A stretch of DNA of 64,000 nt. Origin: MAG-120531 sp002378585. Its GTDB lineage: Bacteria > Bacteroidota > Bacteroidia > Flavobacteriales > Flavobacteriaceae. Position numbers and translations under genes: made by a program. This document shows, in pieces, positions 34,231-43,543 of this stretch; positions within the stretch are counted from its first letter, which is position 1; every line of letters starts with the position of its first letter. The stretch covers positions 1 to 64,000 of the forward strand of contig CALADZ010000098.1 in NCBI GenBank assembly GCA_937890575.1. The letters run 5' to 3'. The notes below the pieces were generated by a model. It worked only from the letters and a program-made list of their open reading frames with translations, had not been told where the DNA came from and ran no database searches.

Positions 34231-34958
34231 AGCTCCGGGCAGAGGAAATCACCAAATCTTACAGAGGAAGAAAAGTGGTTAAAGGTATCTCCCTCGAGGT
34301 TAATCAAGGAGAGATAGTAGGACTTCTGGGCCCAAATGGCGCTGGAAAAACTACTTCGTTTTACATGATCGTTGGATTGATCAAGCCCAATTCAGGTCAC
34401 ATTTATTTGGATGACAAAGACATCACTACATTTCCGATGTACCGACGTGCTCAGCATGGAATCGGTTACCTCGCTCAAGAAGCTTCGGTCTTCAGAAAAA
34501 TGTCGGTAGAGGATAATATTTTAAGCGTATTGGAACTTACCTCTTGGAGTAAACAAGAACAGTTGGCTAAAATGGAAGCGCTGATCGAAGAATTTGGTTT
34601 AGGACATATCCGAAAAAACAGAGGAGATTTGCTTTCTGGAGGTGAACGCAGAAGGACAGAAATCGCGCGAGCGTTGGCGACTGATCCTAAATTTATTTTA
34701 TTGGATGAGCCATTTGCCGGAGTTGACCCGGTGGCAGTAGAAGACATTCAAAAAATTATTGATCAACTGCGGAGCAAGAACATAGGCATTTTAATCACCG
34801 ACCACAACGTCCAGGAAACGCTAGCCATTACTGAACGTTCCTACCTGATGTTTGAAGGTGGGATCCTCAAATCGGGAACTCCGGAAGAACTCGCTCAGGA
34901 TGAAATGGTGCGCAAAGTTTACCTGGGACAGAATTTCGAACTCAGGACCAAGAAGTAA
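34227..34958 (+). CDS. lptB: LPS export ABC transporter ATP-binding protein LptB
   Basis: A 243-aa ABC ATPase that powers extraction of lipopolysaccharide from the inner membrane with LptFG. Walker A is GLLGPNGAGKTTSFYMIVG, with the SFY typical of LptB. The signature is LLSGGERRRTEIARAL and Walker B is FILLDEPFAGVDPVAV. IGYLAQEASVFRKMSV is the family-specific Q-loop stretch. The start overlaps the CMD gene by 4 nt, and its TAA abuts the stop of convergent pssA without a spacer. With kdsD upstream, it forms a small LPS group. Confidence 0.97.
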   Translation: MKLRAEEITKSYRGRKVVKGISLEVNQGEIVGLLGPNGAGKTTSFYMIVGLIKPNSGHIYLDDKDITTFPMYRRAQHGIGYLAQEASVFRKMSVEDNILSVLELTSWSKQEQLAKMEALIEEFGLGHIRKNRGDLLSGGERRRTEIARALATDPKFILLDEPFAGVDPVAVEDIQKIIDQLRSKNIGILITDHNVQETLAITERSYLMFEGGILKSGTPEELAQDEMVRKVYLGQNFELRTKK

Positions 34959-35699
34959 TTACTTTTTAAGGGAAAACAATCCACCGATCACCAGGTAGCC
35001 AATCACCCAAAAAAACGGGGCAGACCAACCCAACAGGGGAAGTAACACTATGCTCAACATCAGGAGCATATATTGCTCGGGGTACTTTTTTGGCGAAAGA
35101 CCGGACATTTTGAATGAGGGTAAATTTATCGTCGATGTCATGGCCCAAGCAGAAAAAATAGAGACTCCCATCAAAAACCTTGGATCTTCGGCCCAAAACG
35201 CTAAAACACCTTGAGGATCATAGTGTATGGCCAAAGGAATTGACATGATCATCCAAGCGTTGGCCGGTGTTGGTAATCCGATAAATCGAGTGGTTTGTCT
35301 TTGATCGATATTAAATGTAGCCAATCGATAGGCGGCCGCTAATCCCACTAAAAGCGGTATACCTAAAGTGGGTTTATTCCACAAGGTATCCAGAATGGAG
35401 TCTGCATCGTTGGTGTAGACACAGAAGCATGTTTTTTTAAGGGCCAATAACAGCCAAATTGTAGGCACAACACCAAAGCTGACCATATCTGCCAATGAAT
35501 CTAGCTGCTTGCCTAAATCACCACTAACCCCTAACCAACGGGCGGCAAAACCATCAAAAAAATCCAACACCATGGCGGCGAGTAAAAATGAAACGGCCCA
35601 TAATGGACGATCGTCAAACAATGCTAAAATGGCCAATATACCCATCGCCAAATTACCTAAAGTAAGGGTGTTTGGCAGGAAAGTTAAGTACTGCTTCAT
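34959..35699 (-). CDS. pssA: CDP-diacylglycerol-serine O-phosphatidyltransferase
   Basis: 246 aa from the ATG at 35699 (MKQYLTFLPNTLTLGNLAMG); the 16-residue in-frame extension upstream is polar and covers the promoter element, so it is not used. The CDP-alcohol phosphotransferase motif is complete in DFFDGFAARWLG followed by GKQLDSLADMVSFG (DGxxAR-x8-G-x3-D-x3-D). It makes phosphatidylserine, the precursor of phosphatidylethanolamine. About seven hydrophobic segments. Its stop codon directly abuts the lptB stop. Confidence 0.94.
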   Translation of the reverse strand: MKQYLTFLPNTLTLGNLAMGILAILALFDDRPLWAVSFLLAAMVLDFFDGFAARWLGVSGDLGKQLDSLADMVSFGVVPTIWLLLALKKTCFCVYTNDADSILDTLWNKPTLGIPLLVGLAAAYRLATFNIDQRQTTRFIGLPTPANAWMIMSIPLAIHYDPQGVLAFWAEDPRFLMGVSIFSAWAMTSTINLPSFKMSGLSPKKYPEQYMLLMLSIVLLPLLGWSAPFFWVIGYLVIGGLFSLKK

Positions 35700-35703
35700 G
35701 GGG

Positions 35704-35711
35704 TAAATATA
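35704..35711 (-). promoter_or_regulatory. Near-consensus -7 element abutting pssA
   Basis: Minus strand TATATTTA (one mismatch to TAnnTTTG) ends 4 nt before the pssA ATG. Confidence 0.38.
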
Positions 35712-35768
35712 GCGTTTTATAGGCTTATTTTCTGAGGTATTTGCCAAAGAAATGACGATATTAGCGGC

Positions 35769-36923
35769 GTGAAAAAACAGTTTATTTTCCTTTTATTCAT
35801 TGGATTTTTTTGCCTCCCTTCATGGGCTCAGATGACTGATGTAGGCACCAATACACCTAAACTTCAAGTGAGTTTAATCACTTGTGGTCCGGGTGCCGAA
35901 CTCTATGCCAAATTTGGCCACTCCGCCTTGAGAATTCAGGATGAATCGACCGGTCTTGATGTGATTTACAATTACGGATTGTTCGATTTTAATGCCCCCA
36001 ATTTTTATTTAAATTTCGCCAAAGGTAAACTGCGCTACTTTTTAGGAAAACACGAAACTTCAGGTTTTATTCAGGCGTTCACACAGGAAGGCAGATGGGT
36101 CAGAGAACAAGTGCTAGACATAGACCAAGCCACCTCGTATAAACTACTTCAACGCCTGGAACAAAATTATCGACCTGAAAACAGGTTCTACCTCTACGAC
36201 TTTTTTTATGCCAATTGTGCCACAAAAATCAGGGACTTATTGCTCGATGTAAGTCAAGGTGCGTTAGTATATCCCTACGCTCAGGAACATTCTAAAAAAA
36301 GTTATCGCGAATTGATCGAAGAAAATCTGCCCCTAAATAGTTGGGGTGGTTGGGGTATCGATCTGGCTTTGGGTTCGATGATTGATCAACCTACCAGTAA
36401 TTTTCAAGCACAGTTCTTACCGGAGTACGCCGCACAACAACTCTCCACTGCCTTGTGGAATGACAGGTCAGCCTTACGACAAGACAGGTACCTAGCTGAG
36501 CCAGAACTGACCTCTCCTACTCCTGGAATAAATCTATGGGGGCCTTTCACCTTGGGGCTTCTCTTGATTTTGATCGTATGGTTTACCCGAACAAAAATGA
36601 CGTCTCAACGGTTTACCTGCGGATTATTACACACGTTGAGCGGTGCTGTTGGAGTTGTCTTGATGTTGCTTTGGGCAGCCACTGATCATCAAACTACTGC
36701 GTGGAATGCCCATCTATTTTGGGCACAACCATGGTTGGTATTTTCACCTTTTTGGATCAATAAGAAACGCGTCCAACGTACGTTAAACATCCTTGTATTA
36801 CTGGGTATCTCAATCTGTCTGGTAATTTGGGTGCTAGGAATCCAATCCTTTCATTGGATGATGTTACCTATTTGGTGTGCACTCGGCATGTCCCAAATAC
36901 TCATGCTTAAGTCAAATCCATGA
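35769..36923 (+). CDS. DUF4105 membrane-associated exported protein
   Basis: 384 aa, GTG start. The signal peptide (about residues 1-20, FIFLLFIGFFCLPSWAQ) is followed by a DUF4105 domain (about 30-200): SLITCGPGAELYAKFGHSALR, YNYGLFDFNAPNFYLNFAKG and YDFFYANCATKIRDLL, a His/Cys pattern that hints at a papain-like (NlpC/LapB-like) fold. Four or five transmembrane helices follow (about 255-380). DUF4105 is widespread in Bacteroidota; the function is not established. The start of the ABC-F gene overlaps its stop (ATGA). Confidence 0.88.
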   Translation: MKKQFIFLLFIGFFCLPSWAQMTDVGTNTPKLQVSLITCGPGAELYAKFGHSALRIQDESTGLDVIYNYGLFDFNAPNFYLNFAKGKLRYFLGKHETSGFIQAFTQEGRWVREQVLDIDQATSYKLLQRLEQNYRPENRFYLYDFFYANCATKIRDLLLDVSQGALVYPYAQEHSKKSYRELIEENLPLNSWGGWGIDLALGSMIDQPTSNFQAQFLPEYAAQQLSTALWNDRSALRQDRYLAEPELTSPTPGINLWGPFTLGLLLILIVWFTRTKMTSQRFTCGLLHTLSGAVGVVLMLLWAATDHQTTAWNAHLFWAQPWLVFSPFWINKKRVQRTLNILVLLGISICLVIWVLGIQSFHWMMLPIWCALGMSQILMLKSNP

Positions 36924-38779
36924 ATTTAATCAGTATTGAACAAGTCGCTCGCTCATTTGGCGAGCGTATTTTATTTAAAGATATTTCCTTTGGCATCAAC
37001 AAAGGACAAAAAATTGGTTTGATCGCTGAAAACGGTTCTGGCAAATCCTCCCTTTTGGACATCATCGCAGGCAAAACCCTCCCTGATCAAGGGCAGGTGA
37101 ACTACCGAAAGGACATGAAACTCGCATTTCTGGCACAAGAGCCTGAGTTGAACAACGAATGGACCATTGAAGAGACATTGACCAGAGCAGATCACCCCAT
37201 GATGCGTGTGATCACTGCATATGAACACGCACTGCTTCATCCGGAGGATGAAAAAAGTTATCAGGTTGCTTTTGAAGCCATGGAGCGATCCAGTGCTTGG
37301 GATTTTGAATTTCAGTACCAACAAATTTTATCTCGATTAAAGCTGGAGGATTTAACCCTTAAAGTGGGGAATATGTCCGGTGGCCAAAAGAAACGTTTAG
37401 CACTAGCTTTAGCTCTGTTAGAGACCCCTGATGTCTTGTTGTTGGATGAGCCGACCAACCACTTGGATTTAGAGATGATTGAATGGCTAGAAGCCTACTT
37501 TGCCAAGGAAAAGATGACCTTGTTTATGGTGACCCACGATCGGTATTTCCTGGAGCGGGTATGTGATCAAATCATCGAGCTCGACAGAGGCGAGTTGTAT
37601 CACTACTCGGGAAACTACAGTTATTTCCTGGAGAAAAGACAAGAAAGACTGGCGCTTGAAGCGTTAATGCAACACAAAAATGATCAGGTTTTTAAATCTG
37701 AATTGGATTGGATCAGAAGACAACCAAAAGCAAGAACCACCAAATCAAAATCCAGGATTGACGATTTTGCTGCCATTGAGGCAAAAACCAAACAGCGCAG
37801 ACAGGAACACAAAATCCAACTCGAGATCAATATGAATCGGTTGGGGGCCAAAATCATTGAATGCCACAAAGTACACCACGCTTTTGGACAAAAAGTAATT
37901 CTTGATGGGTTTTCCTATCATTTTCAACCGGCCGAAAGGCTGGGAATTGTCGGAAAGAATGGGACGGGAAAATCTACTTTTCTCAATTTAATCAGCGGCA
38001 AAATTGATCCACAGGGAGGTAAAATAGTCTTGGGAGAAACTGTTCAAATCGGATACTATACCCAAGCGGGTATCGAAGTAAAACCAGGACAAAAAGTCAT
38101 TGAAGTTATCCAAGAATTCGGCGAATACATTCCGCTAAAACACGGACGCCAACTCAGTGCGTCTCAACTGCTGGAACGATTTTTATTCGACCGAAAAAAA
38201 CAATACGACTACGTTGAAAAACTAAGTGGTGGGGAGCGCAAAAGACTTTACCTGTGCACAGTATTGATTCAAAATCCAAATTTCTTAATCTTAGATGAGC
38301 CGACCAATGACCTGGATGTAGTGACCCTGGGCGTATTGGAATCTTTTCTGCTCGACTTCCCTGGATGTCTTGTTGTGGTTTCGCACGACCGCTATTTTAT
38401 GGACAAAATTGTCGACCATTTATTGGTGTTCGAGGGCCAAGGAGCCTTTACTGACTTTCCGGGCAACTATTCGGATTATCGAGCCTATACTCAAGACGCC
38501 CCTAAATCTTCTTTAAGCCAAAGCGCTGAAACGAAAAAAGAGGTGACCAAAGTAAAGACTCCACAACAAAACCTGCAGATTAAAAAAGAAATACAAAAGA
38601 TAGAGACTCAAATCTCCGTCTTAGAAAAAGAAAAATCGGAACTTGAATTGGCTTTTTTGAACCCTGGATTGAGTCCAGAGGAAATGACCAAACTTTCCAT
38701 TAAATTGGCCAAAGTAACCGATGAGATTGATGAGAAAACGATGATCTGGATGGAATACAGCGATGAAATGGGTCAGTAA
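36920..38779 (+). CDS. ABC-F family ATPase (Uup-like)
   Basis: A 619-aa soluble protein with two ABC cassettes and no membrane segments. Walker A sites are GLIAENGSGKSSLLDIIAG and GIVGKNGTGKSTFLNLISG; signatures are MSGGQKKRLALALALL and LSGGERKRLYLCTVL; Walker B sites are VLLLDEPTNHLDLEM and FLILDEPTNDLDVVT. The linker between cassettes is about 80 residues. A C-terminal coiled coil (about 545-610) with many Lys/Glu residues places it in the Uup branch. ABC-F proteins act on ribosomes; Uup also influences transposon excision in E. coli. The start is in an ATGA overlap with the DUF4105 gene. Confidence 0.93.
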   Translation: MNLISIEQVARSFGERILFKDISFGINKGQKIGLIAENGSGKSSLLDIIAGKTLPDQGQVNYRKDMKLAFLAQEPELNNEWTIEETLTRADHPMMRVITAYEHALLHPEDEKSYQVAFEAMERSSAWDFEFQYQQILSRLKLEDLTLKVGNMSGGQKKRLALALALLETPDVLLLDEPTNHLDLEMIEWLEAYFAKEKMTLFMVTHDRYFLERVCDQIIELDRGELYHYSGNYSYFLEKRQERLALEALMQHKNDQVFKSELDWIRRQPKARTTKSKSRIDDFAAIEAKTKQRRQEHKIQLEINMNRLGAKIIECHKVHHAFGQKVILDGFSYHFQPAERLGIVGKNGTGKSTFLNLISGKIDPQGGKIVLGETVQIGYYTQAGIEVKPGQKVIEVIQEFGEYIPLKHGRQLSASQLLERFLFDRKKQYDYVEKLSGGERKRLYLCTVLIQNPNFLILDEPTNDLDVVTLGVLESFLLDFPGCLVVVSHDRYFMDKIVDHLLVFEGQGAFTDFPGNYSDYRAYTQDAPKSSLSQSAETKKEVTKVKTPQQNLQIKKEIQKIETQISVLEKEKSELELAFLNPGLSPEEMTKLSIKLAKVTDEIDEKTMIWMEYSDEMGQ

Positions 38780-39203
38780 CCAATTATGGCAGATACAGAG
38801 CTGGACGAGCTATTACTTGAATTCGACACATATTCAAGGGATACACTCTCCTTTTGTATTCGATTTTCATCAGAATTTTTGGAAAAAATATTCAAGGCAG
38901 AATTCAGACTGGGAACAGGCCATTCAACGTTGGTTTGAACAAGGACTGATTTTCGATGAAAAAAAAAGTATATTTGCTCAGGCAAATGCGCATGAAATCA
39001 CTGATGATCAGTGGCATAGACTTCAAGAGATGGCCCAGTTTGAACGCGGCACGGTATTGATAAAAAACATCAGAAGCAACCGTACATCTTGGATAAATTG
39101 GAAGATGTTAAGCGAGATTTTTACCCTGTCAATCGACACGGGAAAACACGGAATTCTGGTGGCTAAAAAAGGACAGGAAAAAGAATATTTTTGGCTAAAA
39201 TAG
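38763..39203 (+). CDS. Shrunken relative of a flavobacterial SAM methyltransferase, core missing
   Basis: 146 aa, starting inside the ABC-F gene (17-nt overlap). Its N-terminus contains GIHSPFVFDF, the trademark start of a Bacteroidota methyltransferase family of about 240 aa. Its last 55 residues (GTVLIKNI, then a Trp, SIDTGKHGILVAKKGQEKEY) match the end of the same family as I remember it (a VFIFDDIHW-like strand, then SI.T..WGIVFFRKEQ.KEHF). The roughly 100-residue Rossmann part that binds SAM is absent; only about 60 dissimilar residues join the ends. No frameshift or stop breaks it, so it may be expressed. Methyl transfer is not expected. Confidence 0.65.
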   Translation: MKWVSNQLWQIQSWTSYYLNSTHIQGIHSPFVFDFHQNFWKKYSRQNSDWEQAIQRWFEQGLIFDEKKSIFAQANAHEITDDQWHRLQEMAQFERGTVLIKNIRSNRTSWINWKMLSEIFTLSIDTGKHGILVAKKGQEKEYFWLK

Positions 39204-39208
39204 CTCAG

Positions 39209-39760
39209 ATGAAGATCTATACAAAAACTGGAGACCGAGGAAAAACCATGTTGCTTGATGGCAACATAGTGGACAAAAACGATGCGCGCATCGAAGTTAA
39301 TGGGTGTTTGGATGAACTAAACACACGTCTTGGTTTGTTGCGCGATTCCGACATGGATCCAGAAATCAATCTTGAATTTATTGCTATACAAAAGGCCCTT
39401 TTCGAAATAAGCGCTACGCTAGCAGTGGATCGAAGTGGCGAAATGTCGCGATTTGACGCCGCTCATTGGGACCTACTGGTTGAAGCCATGGAAGTGCGTA
39501 TGGATTATTGGGCGACCATACTACCCCCGCTAACCAATTTTATCATACCAGGCCCAAACCCGAAAGTTGGTTTAGTGCACTTGGCAAGAACCTGTTGCCG
39601 AACTGCGGAGAGAAGATTAGTAGGCTTAGATCAATTGGCTGAAATACCTGTACAGACGGTAGTTTTTGTCAACCGTTTATCCGATTATTTGTTTGTTTGG
39701 GCCAGGATGGTCAGTCTGCGTGAAGGGGTTGATGAAACCCTTTGGATATCAAATCCTTAG
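39209..39760 (+). CDS. Cob(I)yrinic acid a,c-diamide / cobalamin adenosyltransferase (PduO type)
   Basis: 183 aa from the ATG at 39209 (MKIYTKTGDRGKTMLLDG), five bases after the previous stop; an earlier in-frame TTG lies inside that gene. The ATP-binding N-terminus KIYTKTGDRG, the VNGCLDELN block, and the RTCCRTAERRLV and VFVNRLSDYLFVWAR helices define the PduO-type adenosyltransferase, which makes adenosylcobalamin from cob(I)alamin and ATP. The organism therefore probably has B12-dependent enzymes such as methylmalonyl-CoA mutase, though none are in this window. Confidence 0.94.
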   Translation: MKIYTKTGDRGKTMLLDGNIVDKNDARIEVNGCLDELNTRLGLLRDSDMDPEINLEFIAIQKALFEISATLAVDRSGEMSRFDAAHWDLLVEAMEVRMDYWATILPPLTNFIIPGPNPKVGLVHLARTCCRTAERRLVGLDQLAEIPVQTVVFVNRLSDYLFVWARMVSLREGVDETLWISNP

Positions 39761-39809
39761 ATACCAACTATTTAATTATTATTTAACTTGCACGGATGGG
39801 ATTAAAAAT

Positions 39810-39817
39810 TATTTTTG
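39810..39817 (+). promoter_or_regulatory. Bacteroidota promoter before the DUF2795 gene
   Basis: TATTTTTG, exact, with TTG 19 nt upstream at the -33 position; 28 nt before the ATG. One of the best full promoter matches in the window. Confidence 0.62.
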
Positions 39818-39845
39818 CAAAAATCTAATTTAACCCCAAACCGCT

Positions 39846-40070
39846 ATGTACTGGACTTTAGAATTGGCTTCATATTTGAGCGATGCGCCTTGGCCAGCAA
39901 CCAAAGACGAATTAATTGATTACGCCATCAGAACAGGGGCACCATTAGAAGTCGTAGAAAACCTTCAATCCATGGAAGAAGAAGGTGGTGAAATCTACGA
40001 AAGCATCGATGAGATATGGCCGGATTACCCTTCAGACGAAGACTATCTTTGGAACGAAGACGAGTATTAA
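39846..40070 (+). CDS. Small acidic DUF2795 protein
   Basis: 74 aa. The DUF2795 core is WPATKDELIDYAIRTGAPLE, a short helical unit, followed by a very acidic tail (SDEDYLWNEDEY). Such proteins are conserved in Bacteroidota, often as stand-alone small genes; the function is not known. It has its own promoter and a strong terminator, so it is a single-gene unit, usually a sign of an abundant or separately controlled product. Confidence 0.88.
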   Translation: MYWTLELASYLSDAPWPATKDELIDYAIRTGAPLEVVENLQSMEEEGGEIYESIDEIWPDYPSDEDYLWNEDEY

Positions 40071-40090
40071 ACCTGTTGACAAACAAACCT

Positions 40091-40120
40091 AAAAAAGCCT
40101 CTGCAGAGGCTTTTTTTTTA
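40091..40120 (+). terminator. Terminator after the DUF2795 gene
   Basis: Stem AAAAAAGCCTC/GAGGCTTTTTT with loop TGCA, continuing into a T9 run. It separates the DUF2795 gene from secA. Confidence 0.9.
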
Positions 40121-40122
40121 CG

Positions 40123-40130
40123 TATTTTTG
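40123..40130 (+). promoter_or_regulatory. Bacteroidota -7 element before secA
   Basis: TATTTTTG, exact, starting 2 nt after the preceding terminator's T-run; leader of about 42 nt to the secA ATG. Confidence 0.58.
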
Positions 40131-40178
40131 AAAGGTTTTGCTTGACAAACAAAGCAAAATATAGCATTTTATTACCAG

Positions 40179-43100
40179 ATGAGTTTTATTAATCAAATTC
40201 TAAAAGTGTTTGTAGGCGACAAAGCCCAAAAAGATGTACAATCACTTCAGCCTTTATTACAAAAAATTAAACAACACGAACAAGCGCTATCCCAATTAAG
40301 CGCCGATGAACTTCGCCAAAAAACCAAGGCGTTTAAGACGTACATCGCTGCACAAACATCAACGCTTGATCAACAAATTGACGCATTAAAACTAGAGAGT
40401 TTATCCCAACAGGATATCGATGCCAACGAGGCCCTTTACATCCAAATTGATGAACTTCAAGTACAACGCAAAAAAACTATTGACGAGGCATTAGATCATT
40501 TATTACCAGAAGCATTTGCTGTTGTTCGAGAGACGGCTAAACGATTTGCCCAAAGTGATTCGATCACCGTCACAGCTACGGAACAAGACCGAATTTTTTC
40601 GGCAGACAAAGATTATATCGTTTTATCGGGTGATCAAGCCAAATGGCATACCAGTTGGAATGCTGCTGGGAAGGCGGTGCGTTGGGATATGGTTCACTAT
40701 GACGTGCAGCTGATCGGGGGAATGGTGCTTCATCAAGGTAAAGTTGCTGAAATGCAGACAGGTGAAGGGAAAACCTTGGTAGCTACCCTACCCGTTTACC
40801 TCAACGCACTCAGTGGATTAGGAGTTCATCTAGTCACAGTCAATGATTATTTGGCCAAAAGGGATAGCGCCTGGATGGCTCCAATTTTTGAGTTTCATGG
40901 ACTTACCGTCGACTGTATTGACCATCATCAACCCAATTCACCGGGAAGAAGAAAAGCCTATTTAGCCGATATCACTTATGGGACTAACAATGAATTTGGC
41001 TTTGACTACCTCAGAGACAACATGGCTCATCAGCCCGGCGAATTAGTACAAAGACCCCACCACTATGCCATTGTGGATGAGGTGGATTCTGTATTGATTG
41101 ATGATGCACGTACCCCATTAATTATTTCTGGCCCCGTTCCTGAGGGCGATCGACATGAGTTCAATGAATTAAAGCCTCAGGTTGAGCGATTGGTGAATGC
41201 CCAACGCAATTATCTGACTGGTGTATTGGTTGAAGCCAAGAAGAAAATAGCTGAAGGGGACTTAAAAGAAGGTGGATTTCAGTTGCTCAGGGTATACCGT
41301 GGTCTACCCAAAAACAAAGCGTTGATCAAATACCTCAGCGAGGAAGGAATCAAACAATTGCTTCAAAAGACTGAGCGGCAATACATGCAGGACAACAACC
41401 GCGAAATGCACAAGGTGGATGAAACACTGCTTTTTGTCATCGATGAGAAAAACAACCAAATAGAACTGACCAATAACGGTATTAAAGAGTTATCCTCAGC
41501 GGATAATTCTGATTTCTTCATTCTACCAGATATTGGGACAGAAATGGCTAAAATTGAACAAAAAGGTTTAGAGCCATCCGTACAAGCTGCAGAAAAAGAG
41601 CAATTATTTAGAGACTTCTCGATAAAAAGTGAACGAATTCACACCTTGAACCAGCTGCTTAAAGCGTATACTCTGTTTGAAAAAGACGTAGCCTATGTCG
41701 TCATGGACAACAAGGTGATGATTGTCGATGAGCAAACAGGAAGGATCATGGATGGAAGAAGGTATTCCGATGGATTACACCAAGCGATCGAGGCCAAGGA
41801 AAATGTGCGCATTGAAGCATTGACCCAAACATTTGCCACCGTGACCTTGCAAAACTACTTCCGCATGTATTACAAGCTGTCTGGTATGACTGGAACTGCA
41901 GTGACTGAAGCAGGGGAACTTTGGGAAATATACCAATTGGATGTTGTGGAAATTCCCACCAATCGACCAATAGCTAGAAAAGACAAGGAAGACCTCATTT
42001 ACAAGACAAAAAGAGAAAAATACAACGCCATAATCGATGAAGTCGTCGGGCTATCCGCTCAAGGAAGGCCAGTACTTATCGGAACTACCTCCGTAGAGAT
42101 TTCAGAATTGCTCTCGCGCATGCTCGATTTGCGCAAAGTTCCCCACAATGTACTGAACGCAAAACTCCACAAAAAAGAAGCTGATATTGTGGCCGAGGCT
42201 GGAAAACCTGGAGTGGTCACTATTGCCACCAATATGGCCGGTCGTGGTACGGACATTAAACTCAATGAAGAGGTCAAACAGGCTGGCGGTCTAGCGATTA
42301 TCGGGACAGAACGACACGACTCTAGAAGGGTTGACCGACAGTTAAGGGGTAGGTCTGGGCGCCAAGGAGATCCAGGTAGCTCACAGTTTTATGTGTCTTT
42401 AGAAGACAACCTCATGCGCCTATTTGGATCTGATCGAGTGGCTAAACTGATGGACCGTATGGGTCTTGAAGAAGGTGAAGTCATCCAACACAGCATGATG
42501 ACTAAATCCATTGAGCGCGCTCAGAAAAAAGTTGAGGAAAATAACTTTGGCATACGCAAACGCCTTTTGGAATACGACGATGTCATGAACGCCCAGAGGG
42601 AAGTGATTTACAAACGACGCAGACATGCACTAAACGGCGAACGATTACAACTCGACATTGCCAATATGATGTTTGATACGTGTGAATTAATCTCAGAACA
42701 AAACAAACTAGCTGGAGATTTTAAAAATTTCACATACGAGATAATCACCTATTTTGGACTTGAACCAGGAATTAATGAAGAGACATGGAGCAAGATGAGC
42801 GTAGGCCAATCAGCCCAATACCTCTATCAAATGGTCCGTGAACGGTATACAGAAAAAATGGAGCGTGCTGCCCAATCAGCTTTTGGGGTTATTGAAAAGG
42901 TCTACAATGATCCAAATAGCCACTTTGAGCGAATATCCGTTCCATTTACTGACGGAATGAAATCGTTAAATGTAGTTACGCACTTAGAGAAAGCTTACCA
43001 AACACAAGGGAAACAGTTAGTTGCCGACTTTGAAAAAAACATCAATCTAGCACTGATCGACGAAGCCTGGAAAACTCATTTGCGCAAAATGGATGAATTA

Positions 43101-43538
43101 AAACAATCCGTTCAGCTTGCTGTTCACGAACAAAAAGATCCTTTGTTGATCTATAAGTTTGAAGCATTTGAGCTCTTTAAATCGATGATCGACCGGGTAA
43201 ACAAGGAGATTATATCTTTCTTATTTAAAGCACAACTACCTGAAGGGCCTCAAGCGCCCTCAGTGAGAGAGGCACAAGTGATCCGTCCTAAAGAAAAACT
43301 CGCCTTGTCAAAAGAGGAGGTACTCAACAGTGATGAGCGAGCTGCACAAGCGCGTAATGCAGGAGCTACTGCCTCAAAACAGGCGTCTGTGGAAACTGTG
43401 GTACGCCAAGCCCCCAAAATGGGAAGAAACGACAAAGTGATGATTAAGAACATGATGAACGGGGAACAAAAGGAAATGAAATACAAACAAGCAGAGCCCT
43501 TGCTAAAACAAGGAACTTGGGTGCTGGTAAATTCATAA
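40179..43538 (+). CDS. secA: Preprotein translocase ATPase SecA
   Basis: 1119 aa, about 220 longer than E. coli SecA, with added helical stretches near residues 50-100 and 330-410 as expected for Bacteroidota. The motor's Walker A MQTGEGKTLVATLP is near residue 190, with DEVDSVLIDDARTPL and the motif VI region ATNMAGRGTDIKL and RQLRGRSGRQGDPG. It drives protein export through SecYEG. The C-terminus keeps a MGRNDKV sequence where other SecAs have GRNDPCPCGSGKK, then diverges; the zinc-binding SecB-contact tail is absent. The downstream amidohydrolase starts 5 nt after its stop. Confidence 0.98.
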   Translation: MSFINQILKVFVGDKAQKDVQSLQPLLQKIKQHEQALSQLSADELRQKTKAFKTYIAAQTSTLDQQIDALKLESLSQQDIDANEALYIQIDELQVQRKKTIDEALDHLLPEAFAVVRETAKRFAQSDSITVTATEQDRIFSADKDYIVLSGDQAKWHTSWNAAGKAVRWDMVHYDVQLIGGMVLHQGKVAEMQTGEGKTLVATLPVYLNALSGLGVHLVTVNDYLAKRDSAWMAPIFEFHGLTVDCIDHHQPNSPGRRKAYLADITYGTNNEFGFDYLRDNMAHQPGELVQRPHHYAIVDEVDSVLIDDARTPLIISGPVPEGDRHEFNELKPQVERLVNAQRNYLTGVLVEAKKKIAEGDLKEGGFQLLRVYRGLPKNKALIKYLSEEGIKQLLQKTERQYMQDNNREMHKVDETLLFVIDEKNNQIELTNNGIKELSSADNSDFFILPDIGTEMAKIEQKGLEPSVQAAEKEQLFRDFSIKSERIHTLNQLLKAYTLFEKDVAYVVMDNKVMIVDEQTGRIMDGRRYSDGLHQAIEAKENVRIEALTQTFATVTLQNYFRMYYKLSGMTGTAVTEAGELWEIYQLDVVEIPTNRPIARKDKEDLIYKTKREKYNAIIDEVVGLSAQGRPVLIGTTSVEISELLSRMLDLRKVPHNVLNAKLHKKEADIVAEAGKPGVVTIATNMAGRGTDIKLNEEVKQAGGLAIIGTERHDSRRVDRQLRGRSGRQGDPGSSQFYVSLEDNLMRLFGSDRVAKLMDRMGLEEGEVIQHSMMTKSIERAQKKVEENNFGIRKRLLEYDDVMNAQREVIYKRRRHALNGERLQLDIANMMFDTCELISEQNKLAGDFKNFTYEIITYFGLEPGINEETWSKMSVGQSAQYLYQMVRERYTEKMERAAQSAFGVIEKVYNDPNSHFERISVPFTDGMKSLNVVTHLEKAYQTQGKQLVADFEKNINLALIDEAWKTHLRKMDELKQSVQLAVHEQKDPLLIYKFEAFELFKSMIDRVNKEIISFLFKAQLPEGPQAPSVREAQVIRPKEKLALSKEEVLNSDERAAQARNAGATASKQASVETVVRQAPKMGRNDKVMIKNMMNGEQKEMKYKQAEPLLKQGTWVLVNS

Positions 43539-43543
43539 CACAG

